64,000 nt of DNA from an uncultured Poribacteria bacterium. Lineage in GTDB: Bacteria > Poribacteria > WGA-4E > WGA-3G. The position numbers and the translations under genes were made by a program. This document shows, piece by piece, positions 43,542 to 52,132 of this stretch. The notes under the pieces are model-generated. The model ran no database searches. It saw only the letters and a program-made list of their open reading frames with translations, and was not told where the DNA came from. Positions within the stretch are counted from its first letter, which is position 1, and every line of letters starts with the position of its first letter. Where the stretch lies: assembly GCA_951812525.1 (NCBI GenBank), contig OX638316.1:1894630-1958629 (forward strand). The letters are read 5' to 3'.

Positions 43542-44452
43542 AAATGCTAACGATGCTTGGTGTTATGCTGGTGGTATTTACTAGTTGTGCGGTGCTAACG
43601 CCGCAAGAGATACAGCAGGAGCGACTTCGTCTGCTTGAGGCTTATGATGAAGCACGCCAAAGACACAACCCAGAGAAGGTTAAAGGGGCTGTAAAAGACC
43701 TGCTCATCGGCAAATGGCAGTATGTCGGATTGGAGGTCGAAGGGGGCAACACTACAGTGAAGGTGGTTAAACCGACACCCGATCAGCAGAAAAACGTACC
43801 CGACTCCTTTGCAGAACGCGTTTTCAAGGGTGCTATCAGTAAACAGGCAACAACATCCAATGCACCTGAACAAACGGCATCACCAAACTCGCCGGATTCA
43901 GAAGCAGACGAGCAGAACCCAGAAGAAAATGCAACTCGCTTGCCGCGTATTGAAGTTACCGATGATAAATCGAGCCAACAGATACTGGGTGCAAAAACGG
44001 CGCTTGTTGCATCCACGCGTCAAAATCTTACAGTCGAGTTTTTCGAGGACCGCGGCTCGTACCATTACAGCGGTAGCAATAGCGGCAGGAATGTCACCGG
44101 GCAGTGTTATGTTACCACCAAACAATACCAAGACGATATTTTTCCGTTTATCCGTTTTAATCAGCAAACCGGACCAGAGATGCTTGCGTTCCTATTCGGT
44201 TCTGAACCCGTGAAACAGATAGCTGCGAAGCAAAAACAGGAACTGGCTACTATGGTACAGAATCGCAGAATGGGCATAAAAGCTGCGCGCCGCGCCGCTG
44301 CAAAACGGAACTCCTTCTCAGCGGCTTCGATGGCAGGAATTACGGTGACGGAAGATACCCTTTATCTGGTCCTGTACGGAGATATGAAACTCACTGCCAA
44401 AGGTTGGATGCGGACCGGCGGACTGCGATGCACTTTTAAGCGGGTTGAGTAG
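43538..44452 (+). CDS. Lipoprotein paralog 2 of 3, with a long insertion
   Basis: 304 residues, start overlapping the previous stop and AAGGAGG just upstream. Lipobox LVVFTSC. It shares LLIGKWQYVGLEVEGG, LTVEFFEDRGSYHYSGSNSG, FPFIRFNQQTGPEMLAFLFG and the end KGWMRTGGLRCTFKR with paralog 1. It differs by about 75 extra residues after the first block, rich in Gln, Asn, Ser, Pro and Glu (SNAPEQTASPNSPDSEADEQ), probably disordered, and by an Arg/Ala-rich helix near the C-terminus. The function is unknown. Confidence 0.8.
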   Translation: MKMLTMLGVMLVVFTSCAVLTPQEIQQERLRLLEAYDEARQRHNPEKVKGAVKDLLIGKWQYVGLEVEGGNTTVKVVKPTPDQQKNVPDSFAERVFKGAISKQATTSNAPEQTASPNSPDSEADEQNPEENATRLPRIEVTDDKSSQQILGAKTALVASTRQNLTVEFFEDRGSYHYSGSNSGRNVTGQCYVTTKQYQDDIFPFIRFNQQTGPEMLAFLFGSEPVKQIAAKQKQELATMVQNRRMGIKAARRAAAKRNSFSAASMAGITVTEDTLYLVLYGDMKLTAKGWMRTGGLRCTFKRVE

Positions 44453-44453
44453 A

Positions 44454-45035
44454 ATGAAAATTTTAACGTCTCTCAATATCCTGATTCTTATATTCACGAG
44501 TTGTACTTCCGCGAAATATCAGCAGATGCAGGATGAACGGGACAAACGGCGGGCGGCGTATGAAGATGCCCGCAGAAAAAGCGACTGGCAGACGCTCAAA
44601 ACTACCCTTGGGCGTGAGGTGCTCGGTACATGGCAGTTTCTTGACATAGAGGTATTAGAAAGCGATCTGAGCAACGAGATTCAGACAGCAGCCGTCGCAC
44701 TCGCCGCTTCAAGTCGCAAACACCTTACGATCCGCTTTTTTCAAGAGAACAACGTCCACTTTTATGAGCTAAAAAACGGCAATATCGACGCTTCGGGTGA
44801 ATTTACTATCAGGATTGAGCGTCTCGCTGAGACGTTGGTGCCTTTGATTAAATTGAATCGTGATAAGGGCATCGCCCCGGAAGAGGTTATATTCAGTCGT
44901 CCGGTACTTAGGAGAACCTTGATTGAAATAGAGCAGGACAGGCTCTATCTGACAACCGGCTACGGACAATTGTTGACCCCCGCAGGTTGGGCTCAGATTG
45001 GTGGGTCCAGATATTCCTTTAAACGGATTGAATAG
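44454..45035 (+). CDS. Lipoprotein paralog 3 of 3
   Basis: 193 residues. ATG 44454 is chosen over a TTG three codons earlier because it starts the signal peptide MKILTSLNILILIFTSC directly; its ribosome binding site is weak and it follows the upstream stop by one base, so it is probably coupled. It keeps the coiled-coil YQQMQDERDKRRAAYEDARR, VLGTWQFLDIEVLESD, LTIRFFQENNVHFYELKNG and the end AGWAQIGGSRYSFKR. It is the shortest and most diverged of the three. The TolB-like gene begins 21 bases later. Confidence 0.8.
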   Translation: MKILTSLNILILIFTSCTSAKYQQMQDERDKRRAAYEDARRKSDWQTLKTTLGREVLGTWQFLDIEVLESDLSNEIQTAAVALAASSRKHLTIRFFQENNVHFYELKNGNIDASGEFTIRIERLAETLVPLIKLNRDKGIAPEEVIFSRPVLRRTLIEIEQDRLYLTTGYGQLLTPAGWAQIGGSRYSFKRIE

Positions 45036-45056
45036 TTTGCTACAGGAGAAAATCTA

Positions 45057-46025
45057 ATGAGAATGACACGCTTTTTCCTTTTTTCTTGTATCGGTTTGGT
45101 TTTCACGTTTGTAAGTATTTACGCTGTCGACGCAAGGGCACCGAGGACCGAGAAGATCGTATTTTCATCAAATCGGCGTGGGAATTGGGATATCTATGTG
45201 ATGAACCCCAATGGCAGCAATCAGCTCAGACTCACCCAAAGCCCTTTAATCGATGTCAGTCCGGTCTGGTCGCCGACAGGGGAACAGATTCTTTTTGTCT
45301 CTGGTCAGAGTGGTGCGAGGGATCTCTATGTGATGGATGCCAACGGTAAACGCCTACGGAGAGTTTTTGGAAGTCCGGCACATAGGATCGAACCGGCTTG
45401 GTCTCCCGATGGAGAAAGGATAGTATTTCACGCCCAATTGCCGCAATGGAGCATCCAAACCGCTACGATACACGGCAGAGATCTGAGAATAGTGGCTGCA
45501 GCCGACCCACGAGGTGGTAATCCTTCGTGGTCACCCGATGGAAAAGAGATAGCATACGTTGACAATATTAATAACTCCCGCCGTATCCGAATTGTTACAC
45601 TCAGTTCAGGTGCTATACGAACGTTCCTCCCCAATGAATCCTCATGGATGTATACACCGGCATGGTCGCCAGATGGTGAACAGCTTGCGTTTACTTGGTA
45701 CAAGTGGGGTGTAGGGGATAAGGACGCACTTTTCGTCGCCAATCGTAATGGAACCCGTTTGAAGCAGATTGGAAAAGCCATACCCGGTACGTCCAGTCCT
45801 GCTTGGTCACCCGCAGGAGATAAAATCGCTTATATGGAAGAAGCCGCGGAGGGAAATCGTCAAATCGCCATAATTGATGTAAACACAAAAAGGAATAAGG
45901 AACTCACGCATCGCGGCTGGAACATTACACCCTCTTGGTTCGATCCAGCGTATGTAACATTGCCCGTCGCACCGCAACCGCACCTGCTAACAACTGTGTG
46001 GGGTAAAGTCAAAGGTCAAGACTGA
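45057..46025 (+). CDS. TolB-like beta-propeller protein with C-terminal TTVW tag (paralog 5)
   Basis: 322 residues, AGGAG eight bases before the ATG. The signal peptide is RFFLFSCIGLVFTFVSIYAV with cleavage near DARAPRTEK. PD40 blades: SPVWSPTGEQILF, EPAWSPDGERIVF, NPSWSPDGKEIAY, TPAWSPDGEQLAFTW, SPAWSPAGDKIAY. It ends APQPHLLTTVWGKVKGQD. It is co-transcribed with the lipoprotein trio, so here the propellers are linked to lipoproteins and in the other cluster to a sigma-propeller fusion. Confidence 0.9.
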   Translation: MRMTRFFLFSCIGLVFTFVSIYAVDARAPRTEKIVFSSNRRGNWDIYVMNPNGSNQLRLTQSPLIDVSPVWSPTGEQILFVSGQSGARDLYVMDANGKRLRRVFGSPAHRIEPAWSPDGERIVFHAQLPQWSIQTATIHGRDLRIVAAADPRGGNPSWSPDGKEIAYVDNINNSRRIRIVTLSSGAIRTFLPNESSWMYTPAWSPDGEQLAFTWYKWGVGDKDALFVANRNGTRLKQIGKAIPGTSSPAWSPAGDKIAYMEEAAEGNRQIAIIDVNTKRNKELTHRGWNITPSWFDPAYVTLPVAPQPHLLTTVWGKVKGQD

Positions 46026-46045
46026 GACATAGTAAGGAATCACCG

Positions 46046-47065
46046 ATGAACCGCCCCATTATCACGTCTTGTTCAGAAAATCGAGGTTTAAGCAAACTTA
46101 CGATACTCAGTTTCGCTGTCAGTGCGTTTTTTGTATTCGGCAGTATCTCTACTATTTGGGCACAAGCACCGATGACCGAGAAGGTAGTATTTACTTCATA
46201 TCGAGATGGAAATGCTGAGATCTATACGATGAATCCAGATGGAAGTAAGCAGGTTAACCTGACTCGAAACAATGCAGCGGACTATGATCCGGTCTGGGCA
46301 CCTAATGGAGAACAGATTCTATTCGTCTCAGATCGGGATGGACCTTTTGATTTGTACGTTATGGATGCCGATGGCAGCAGCGTCCATAAAGTGTTCGGAA
46401 GCAGGGAATTTAGGTGGAATCCAACTTGGTCGCCCGATGGCAGAAAGATTGGCTACGTGCAAGGGAAGGAAAAGGACAGCATTATCTACGTTGCCACGAT
46501 AAAGGGTGGACTTGTTGAAAGGTTGACTAACGGATTTATGCCGAGTTGGTCGCCCGATGGGCGCGAGATAGTTTTTTCTGCTGTTAGCCCAAACAGCGCG
46601 CCGCTCGGTGTTTTCAACCTCCGAACCCGTACCAAGAAAACGCTGCTCTCAAACAAGATGCCGTGGATAGTGTCTCCAGCATGGTCGCCGCGGGGTAGCA
46701 AAATCGCCTTTTCGCAAATTGACGGGAAGTTCAATCAAGGCTTTCTGGAATGGACAAGGGCGAACATTTACGTTGTCAATCGCGATGGCGCGGGACTTCA
46801 TCAGATTATCAAAAATGAAGGGGCAGTTGCTATGGATCCCACTTGGTCCCCACAAGGCGATGAACTCATTTACATAGATGCAGTTATCCGAGCCGGACAT
46901 TTCTCTATGCACCTCTTTAGAACCGATTTGAGCGGTCACAGCCCGACGCAGCTTACACACGATGGAGACAATTACGATCCGGATTGGTTTGATCCTACAA
47001 CTTTAGATGTCTCTCCTTCGGAACACTTGCTAACAACCGTTTGGGGAAAGATCAAAGCCGATTAA
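46046..47065 (+). CDS. TolB-like beta-propeller protein with C-terminal TTVW tag (paralog 6)
   Basis: 339 residues. An N-terminal extension (NRPIITSCSENRGLSKLT) precedes the signal helix ILSFAVSAFFVFGSISTIWA, then QAPMTEKVVFTSYRDGNAEI. PD40 blades: DPVWAPNGEQILF, NPTWSPDGRKIGY, MPSWSPDGREIVF, SPAWSPRGSKIAF, DPTWSPQGDELIY. The final part is diverged (TTLDVSPSEHLLTTVWGKIK) yet keeps the LLTTxWGxxK core. It is the last gene of the lipoprotein/propeller operon; its stop overlaps that of hrpB in the convergent sequence TTAA. Confidence 0.9.
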   Translation: MNRPIITSCSENRGLSKLTILSFAVSAFFVFGSISTIWAQAPMTEKVVFTSYRDGNAEIYTMNPDGSKQVNLTRNNAADYDPVWAPNGEQILFVSDRDGPFDLYVMDADGSSVHKVFGSREFRWNPTWSPDGRKIGYVQGKEKDSIIYVATIKGGLVERLTNGFMPSWSPDGREIVFSAVSPNSAPLGVFNLRTRTKKTLLSNKMPWIVSPAWSPRGSKIAFSQIDGKFNQGFLEWTRANIYVVNRDGAGLHQIIKNEGAVAMDPTWSPQGDELIYIDAVIRAGHFSMHLFRTDLSGHSPTQLTHDGDNYDPDWFDPTTLDVSPSEHLLTTVWGKIKAD

Positions 47066-49446
47066 GGACGTACCGTCCGTACCTGCCCACGGAGATCAAG
47101 CTCCACCTTCCAATTATTCCAGCGCGGTAGCAATATTGTAGTCAACGCCGGTTGACGGATACCGCGCTGCCAGTGCAACGTAACCAATTTTTGGGCAGGA
47201 TTGTATTCCACATCGAATTTAGCACCGTTGACCGAGAATTCTTTCGGATATTGTCCCTCAATTTCGGCTATAGTTCCAGCGTCTATCTCGGTAAATGTTA
47301 GGTCTTCAGCAGAGAGGAGTTGCCACTCTTCGGCAGCCTCTACGCCCAACGTGGTGAGCCGTGAAACTAACCATGCTTGCGGTGTCATCGTTTCTGTTTC
47401 CGATGTTTGGGCATCAGGATTGAGTGCGCAATGCAATAGCCAAGCGTCAATCGCGCGTGTGAGTTTCTCACCGACACCGGGAAACACAGATCCAGAGAGA
47501 ATGAGAGATGCTAACGCCTCTCTTAACAATGTTCCGCTGAGCGGTCGGCGCTGGCGTCCGATCTCCCGTCCTGCGTATTCGGTCACTACTTCCGCAACGA
47601 TGTCATCACCTTCGCGTCTGGGAGCGGTGAGTTGAGAGGTTCCGATACCCGCTCTCACCAGATCCTCAAAAGTACAAGGCATCGCCGTGCGTCCCATTAA
47701 TTGTACGCGTGTGCCTTTTGCGATACCGACGGTCTCCAAAATGAGTGCAGCGTGCCGCTCATCGGGTAGGAGAGAATCGGAGTCGAGTAAAACTTCTTCC
47801 TGTCCGTTTCCCCATCCTTTACCTCTCCGTCTTCGGACGTAAGCGCAAGCATCCCACTCACGTAGGAGATAGGCAATCAACGCGGCGCGGTTGGGTTGTA
47901 AGGGTGCTTTGTCTTTCGTCACGGGTGGCAGTTCAAAGAAGTCCCTGAGTTGCGTCGCGATTCTGCGGCATTCGGCGAGGGCGATTTTGTGGAGATGGTG
48001 GCGTTTCACATCGCCGCAGCGTAATGTCCGGATCGCTGCTGTCGCATCGCATCCATCCCGGAAAAGATCTTTTTGCCGGGCTTTCTGTGCGGTTTCCTGC
48101 TGTTCGATTGACATGCTGTTCATGCGTCGCCATAGGGGTGCGGGACGTTCCAGTGTGGCGATTAGATCTATCAGGTCGCATCGGACGGTAGGAGATGCTT
48201 TAACCAACAATCGAGCGTGGAGCGGATTGACAGGCAACGCACAAATCCTTGCCCCTGCTGTTGTAAGTGTGCCGTCATTGGATAGCACGCCCCAATTTTT
48301 CAATTCCGTTTGTGCCCGTTCCACTGCAAAATCAGGGGGTTCGTCAAGGAACGTCAGGTCTTGGGGACGATAACCGGTTGAAGCGACGGTCAGCACGAAT
48401 TGTGTCAGATCCTCCCGCAGAATTTCGGGAGGTGTTTCCTGTTCGAGTTGTGCGTGTTCTTCCCAGAGCCTATAGCAAATTCCGGGTGCGAGACGACCCG
48501 CACGCCCGCGGCGTTGTTCGGCTGAGGCTTCAGAGATCGGACGCAGTGCCAAAACGATGCGCCGATTTTGATGGATACGCTGACGCACTAAGCCTGTGTC
48601 TACTACTGCCGTGATGCCTGGGAGCGTGACGGACGTTTCTGCCACGTTGGTTGCGAGGATAACGCGACGGCGTTGCGATTGTGGATCAAATGCCAAGTCT
48701 TGGGCACCCGGAGGTAGGTCGGCGTACAATGGGAGAAGTTCAACGTTGTGGATCCTACGTAGTGCGTCTTGACACGCATTGATTTCACCTTTGCCGGGCA
48801 GGAAAACCAAGATGTTTCCCTCGGTCTCTTTGAGGGCACGCTTAATCCCTCTTTCGACGCGTTCCTCTAAATGGTGGGCGGTCGGCACGACTGTACCGCC
48901 GAGGTAACGCACTTCGACGGGATAGAGGCTTCCTTTTGAACGTACGACCTGTCCGCCGATAGATCGGGCGAGTTGTTGGGCAGCTATCGTGGCAGACATG
49001 ATAACGAGCCTGGCATCACGCCGTTTTTTTCGGCAGATAGCGAGAAACAGGTCTGCTTCTACACCGCGTTCGTGAAATTCATCTAAAATGATGGTTCCAT
49101 ATTGATCCAACTCCGGTCCGGCGGCATATCGCAAGGCAACACCGGGCGTAACAAAACGGATGCGGGTCCGACCCTCCGAACTGACATCCTCAAAGCGGAC
49201 GGTATAACCAATCGAGTGTCCTAACGGTTCGCGGCGTTGTTGTGCCACCCACCGTGCAAGCGAACGGCACGCGACGCGTCTCGGTTCGACAACTAACACT
49301 GGGGTATCTGATAGTGCTGCGCACCACGGCGGAATTTGCGTCGATTTGCCGCTACCCGTCGGTGCGACGACCACCACTGGACCCTTTGCAATGGCGTCTT
49401 GGAATGTTTGCTTTAATTCTGTGATTGGAAGTGTGGTTTCGTTCAT
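47062..49446 (-). CDS. hrpB: ATP-dependent helicase HrpB
   Basis: 794 residues, normal for HrpB. Walker A is APTGSGKSTQIP at about residues 28-39; DEFHERG (about 120) is the DEAH-type box II of this family; SATIAA is motif III; QRRGRAGR is motif VI. The HrpB-specific C-terminal part follows (YAGREIGRQRRPL, GKGWGNGQEEVLLDS). Its biological role is not well defined in any species. The ATG at 49446 follows a promoter by about ten bases, so the message is nearly leaderless; frames upstream to 49512 are not needed. It overlaps the convergent TolB-like gene by four bases. Confidence 0.92.
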   Translation of the reverse strand: MNETTLPITELKQTFQDAIAKGPVVVVAPTGSGKSTQIPPWCAALSDTPVLVVEPRRVACRSLARWVAQQRREPLGHSIGYTVRFEDVSSEGRTRIRFVTPGVALRYAAGPELDQYGTIILDEFHERGVEADLFLAICRKKRRDARLVIMSATIAAQQLARSIGGQVVRSKGSLYPVEVRYLGGTVVPTAHHLEERVERGIKRALKETEGNILVFLPGKGEINACQDALRRIHNVELLPLYADLPPGAQDLAFDPQSQRRRVILATNVAETSVTLPGITAVVDTGLVRQRIHQNRRIVLALRPISEASAEQRRGRAGRLAPGICYRLWEEHAQLEQETPPEILREDLTQFVLTVASTGYRPQDLTFLDEPPDFAVERAQTELKNWGVLSNDGTLTTAGARICALPVNPLHARLLVKASPTVRCDLIDLIATLERPAPLWRRMNSMSIEQQETAQKARQKDLFRDGCDATAAIRTLRCGDVKRHHLHKIALAECRRIATQLRDFFELPPVTKDKAPLQPNRAALIAYLLREWDACAYVRRRRGKGWGNGQEEVLLDSDSLLPDERHAALILETVGIAKGTRVQLMGRTAMPCTFEDLVRAGIGTSQLTAPRREGDDIVAEVVTEYAGREIGRQRRPLSGTLLREALASLILSGSVFPGVGEKLTRAIDAWLLHCALNPDAQTSETETMTPQAWLVSRLTTLGVEAAEEWQLLSAEDLTFTEIDAGTIAEIEGQYPKEFSVNGAKFDVEYNPAQKLVTLHWQRGIRQPALTTILLPRWNNWKVELDLRGQVRTVRP

Positions 49447-49456
49447 GGCGGGTATT

Positions 49457-49485
49457 ATTATAGCCGATAGGGGCTTTGGCATCAA
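49457..49485 (-). promoter_or_regulatory. hrpB promoter, nearly leaderless
   Basis: Minus strand TTGATG, 17 bases, TATAAT; the -10 box ends 10 bases before the ATG, so the leader is about 4 bases. No Shine-Dalgarno is visible. Confidence 0.65.
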
Positions 49486-49504
49486 GCAGTGTTTAGTGTT
49501 GTGT

Positions 49505-49645
49505 AGGGTCATTTAGTTTTAAGAAATAAGTTTGCCTATGTGAAGGGTTTTTGTTGATGGATGCCCGAATTTATTCGGGGTGCGTGCATTGTCCCGAACA
49601 AGTTCGGGCGTCCGGATATAAATTATTGTAAAACTGAATGACCCT
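49505..49645. mobile_element. MITE-like element with AGGGTCATTTA ends, copy 3
   Basis: Left end AGGGTCATTTAGTTTTAAG, right end TAAAACTGAATGACCCT. The middle differs from copies 1 and 2: it holds the palindromes CCCGAATTTATTCGGG and CCCGAACAAGTTCGGG. Part of it has been amplified to the right. Confidence 0.75.
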
Positions 49646-49935
49646 AAGCGGACCTCAAACGATCTTGACATTTCACTGCATTACATTCTTGTTAGGGATA
49701 CGTGCATTGTCCCGAACAAGTTCAGGCGTCCGGATATAAATTATTGTAAAACTGAATGATCCTAAGTGGACCTCAAACGATCTTGACATTTCACTGCATT
49801 ACATTCTTGTTAGGGATACGTGCATTGTCCTGAACAAGTTCAGGCGTCCGGATATAAATTATTGTAAAATTGAATGCCCCTACATAGACCCCAAACCGTC
49901 TTGACATTTCACTGTGTTTCTGGTATTATAACCTG
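49584..49935. repeat. 118-bp tandem repeat, about three units
   Basis: Units start at 49584, 49702 and 49820 with the shared GTGCATTGTCC(C/T)GAACAAGTTC. Each runs through the MITE right end and the following CTTGACATTTCACTG segment. The last unit diverges into the promoter at 49901. Confidence 0.92.
49901..49929 (+). promoter_or_regulatory. Promoter of the TPR/propeller gene
   Basis: TTGACA (49901-49906), 17 bases, TATTAT (49924-49929) with a TGG extension. The same -35 element occurs in the first two 118-bp units at 49665 and 49783 with a poorer -10. The start codon is 38 bases on. Confidence 0.8.
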
Positions 49936-49967
49936 CAATATATCAATCTATGTTTTAAAGGAAAATT

Positions 49968-52097
49968 ATGTTGCATCAGACGCTCGAAAAAAATACACGA
50001 AGAAAAAAACAGAAGATTTTCCATCTATTTGCGCTAATAATATCCGTTGCTCTGTTCGTCTATCAACACCCGGTTTATAGTGAACAGTACGTCGTTGTTG
50101 ACACAGAAAACGGCGATAGAATAACCGGCACTTGGCGCGGTGCGACCGACACCCATTTTGAAATTGAGTATCAAGGACAGGTTTTACGGCTACCCTTGGC
50201 AGGACATAGTATTAGTTTCACATCAAACCTTTCACACGTCGCCGATCGAACCGCCGCAAAGTACTATAGAAACGGACTTCAACTCTTAGAGTTAGGACTC
50301 CCAGAAAGAGCAAAAAGCCGCTTTGAAGCCGCCATTGAGGAACTTCCGAAATATCCAGCTGCCCATTATCAACTTGGATTGCTTCATAAAGCGGACGGCG
50401 ACAACGCGAACGCCTTTGAACGCTTCCGGTCTGTGGCAATCCTTGATGCCGCCAATTATGATTTGGTGCCGTTCTTTCAGGAGCTTGGCGATGCTGCATT
50501 CGCCAGTGGTGATTATGCTCGAGCAGTGGATAACTATCAGTTGATTCTAACCTATTACCCAGGACACTCAGTCATTCCTGGGTTGAGTTATCTCACCGGA
50601 TTTCTTCTCGTCGAACAATTGGAGAACACGACTGCAGCATTGCCGCTCCTTGAATCGGCGGTCAGCCAGTACCCGGACAGATCCGAACACGAACGGGCAT
50701 TTTTCCTGATAGGTAAACTACAAGCGGCGACCGATCAGTTAGAAGAAGCACTCTACACTTTACAGGGATTTGTTGTGCGTTACCCGGTGAGTGAGTGGGT
50801 TTATGAGGCGCGCCTCATTCGTGCTGAGGTCAATTTGAAACTCGGTAGAGTGGTAGAGGCTGCGAGTGAAGCAGGTCTCATCTACGAGTCGAGTATAGAT
50901 GAGACTGTGCGGGAACGCGCAAAACAGATTCTGGATCAGACGCGGTGGATAGTCTACACAGATGCAGATGGGCTTCCAGACAACCAGATCCAAGCGATTG
51001 CCAGTGATAACACACGTCTGTGGATAGGCACTCCGAAAGGTATTATGCTGTTTGAGACCGCCTATGATAAATGGCTACCTATCGAAGATGAACCGCAACT
51101 CATTAACAGTGCTGTTGAGGCGGTTCCAGATGTCAGATCTATTGCAGTAAACTCACAAGAGATATGGATAGGTACTCGCTCACAAGGTGCCATCCACTAT
51201 AATAAGTTAACAAACGAAATTCAGACGTATTCACCTATCGACGGACTTCCGGGTTGGGTCAGGGACATCAGCGTGGACGAGACGGAGATCTGGTTCGCAA
51301 CTGATATTGGAATTATACGCCAAATTCGCGGTAGTGTTGATCCGCCACTTGTCTACAACACACAGAACAGCCATCTTCCGGCGAACGATATTGAAACGTT
51401 GATTCTTACACCTACCAGGGTTTGGTGTATCTCGGTGGAAGGGATTGTCGGGACATTTAACCGAGAAATCGAGGAGTGGTATACCTATCATTCGACCGGG
51501 CTTCGAGAGGGTATGACAATCGTCGGGGTTGATGTTGCGGCAGATCAACTGCTCTTTACATGGTTCAATGCCGATGAAAAGTCCAACGGTTATTTCCGAG
51601 CGGATTTGGATGGCGGAAATGGAAGACCGACAACGCTCCATACCGGCGTAGACGATGAAAGTAAGTTAAGGAACATTTATATTAGAGGCGATCTCGATAC
51701 TTCGCCTATTCCCGTCGTTGAAGAAGCGTCTGTAGACGAGGAAGGTATTGAAGAAGGGATCGAAGAAGGTATTGAAGCAGAGATGGTGGAAGAGATTGTG
51801 GTGGTGCCGGAAGAAGAAGTAGAGATGGAAGACCCTTCGGAATCCGAATTCTTTCCTGAAATGGAAGTGATAGAAGAGGAACCGCTGCCTCCTATACCGG
51901 AAGTGCCTTTAGTGTTATGGATAGCGACGAACGATATGTTTTATACACATCAGACCCGCGCTGCTGATGCGTGGACGTATACAACCACGCCTCGGATAGT
52001 CGCCGGTGGATTGATGGCAATACAGGCTTTCGTTGTGGCGAATAACAGAGCATGGATAGCCACCGCCAACGGTTTGGTAACCATGAATGTCCAATGA
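49968..52097 (+). CDS. Envelope protein with TPR domain and ligand-binding-type beta-propeller
   Basis: 709 residues. A basic N-terminus and one hydrophobic segment (IFHLFALIISVALFVYQHPV) anchor or export it. Residues about 40-85 form a small beta domain, about 90-320 carry six TPR-like repeats (YYRNGLQLLELGLPERAKSR, AAHYQLGLLHKADGDNANAF, ALYTLQGFVVRYPVSEW), and the rest is a propeller of Reg_prop type (GLPDNQIQAIASDNTRLWIG, GTRSQGAIHYNKLTNEIQTY, GLPGWVRDISVDETEIWFAT). An acidic insertion of about 60 residues (repeats of EEGIE) lies before the last blade. Reg_prop propellers usually belong to hybrid two-component sensors; here no kinase is attached or nearby. Confidence 0.82.
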   Translation: MLHQTLEKNTRRKKQKIFHLFALIISVALFVYQHPVYSEQYVVVDTENGDRITGTWRGATDTHFEIEYQGQVLRLPLAGHSISFTSNLSHVADRTAAKYYRNGLQLLELGLPERAKSRFEAAIEELPKYPAAHYQLGLLHKADGDNANAFERFRSVAILDAANYDLVPFFQELGDAAFASGDYARAVDNYQLILTYYPGHSVIPGLSYLTGFLLVEQLENTTAALPLLESAVSQYPDRSEHERAFFLIGKLQAATDQLEEALYTLQGFVVRYPVSEWVYEARLIRAEVNLKLGRVVEAASEAGLIYESSIDETVRERAKQILDQTRWIVYTDADGLPDNQIQAIASDNTRLWIGTPKGIMLFETAYDKWLPIEDEPQLINSAVEAVPDVRSIAVNSQEIWIGTRSQGAIHYNKLTNEIQTYSPIDGLPGWVRDISVDETEIWFATDIGIIRQIRGSVDPPLVYNTQNSHLPANDIETLILTPTRVWCISVEGIVGTFNREIEEWYTYHSTGLREGMTIVGVDVAADQLLFTWFNADEKSNGYFRADLDGGNGRPTTLHTGVDDESKLRNIYIRGDLDTSPIPVVEEASVDEEGIEEGIEEGIEAEMVEEIVVVPEEEVEMEDPSESEFFPEMEVIEEEPLPPIPEVPLVLWIATNDMFYTHQTRAADAWTYTTTPRIVAGGLMAIQAFVVANNRAWIATANGLVTMNVQ

Positions 52098-52132
52098 ATC
52101 TCGTTCTTGAATGTATGCGGATCTGAGAAACC

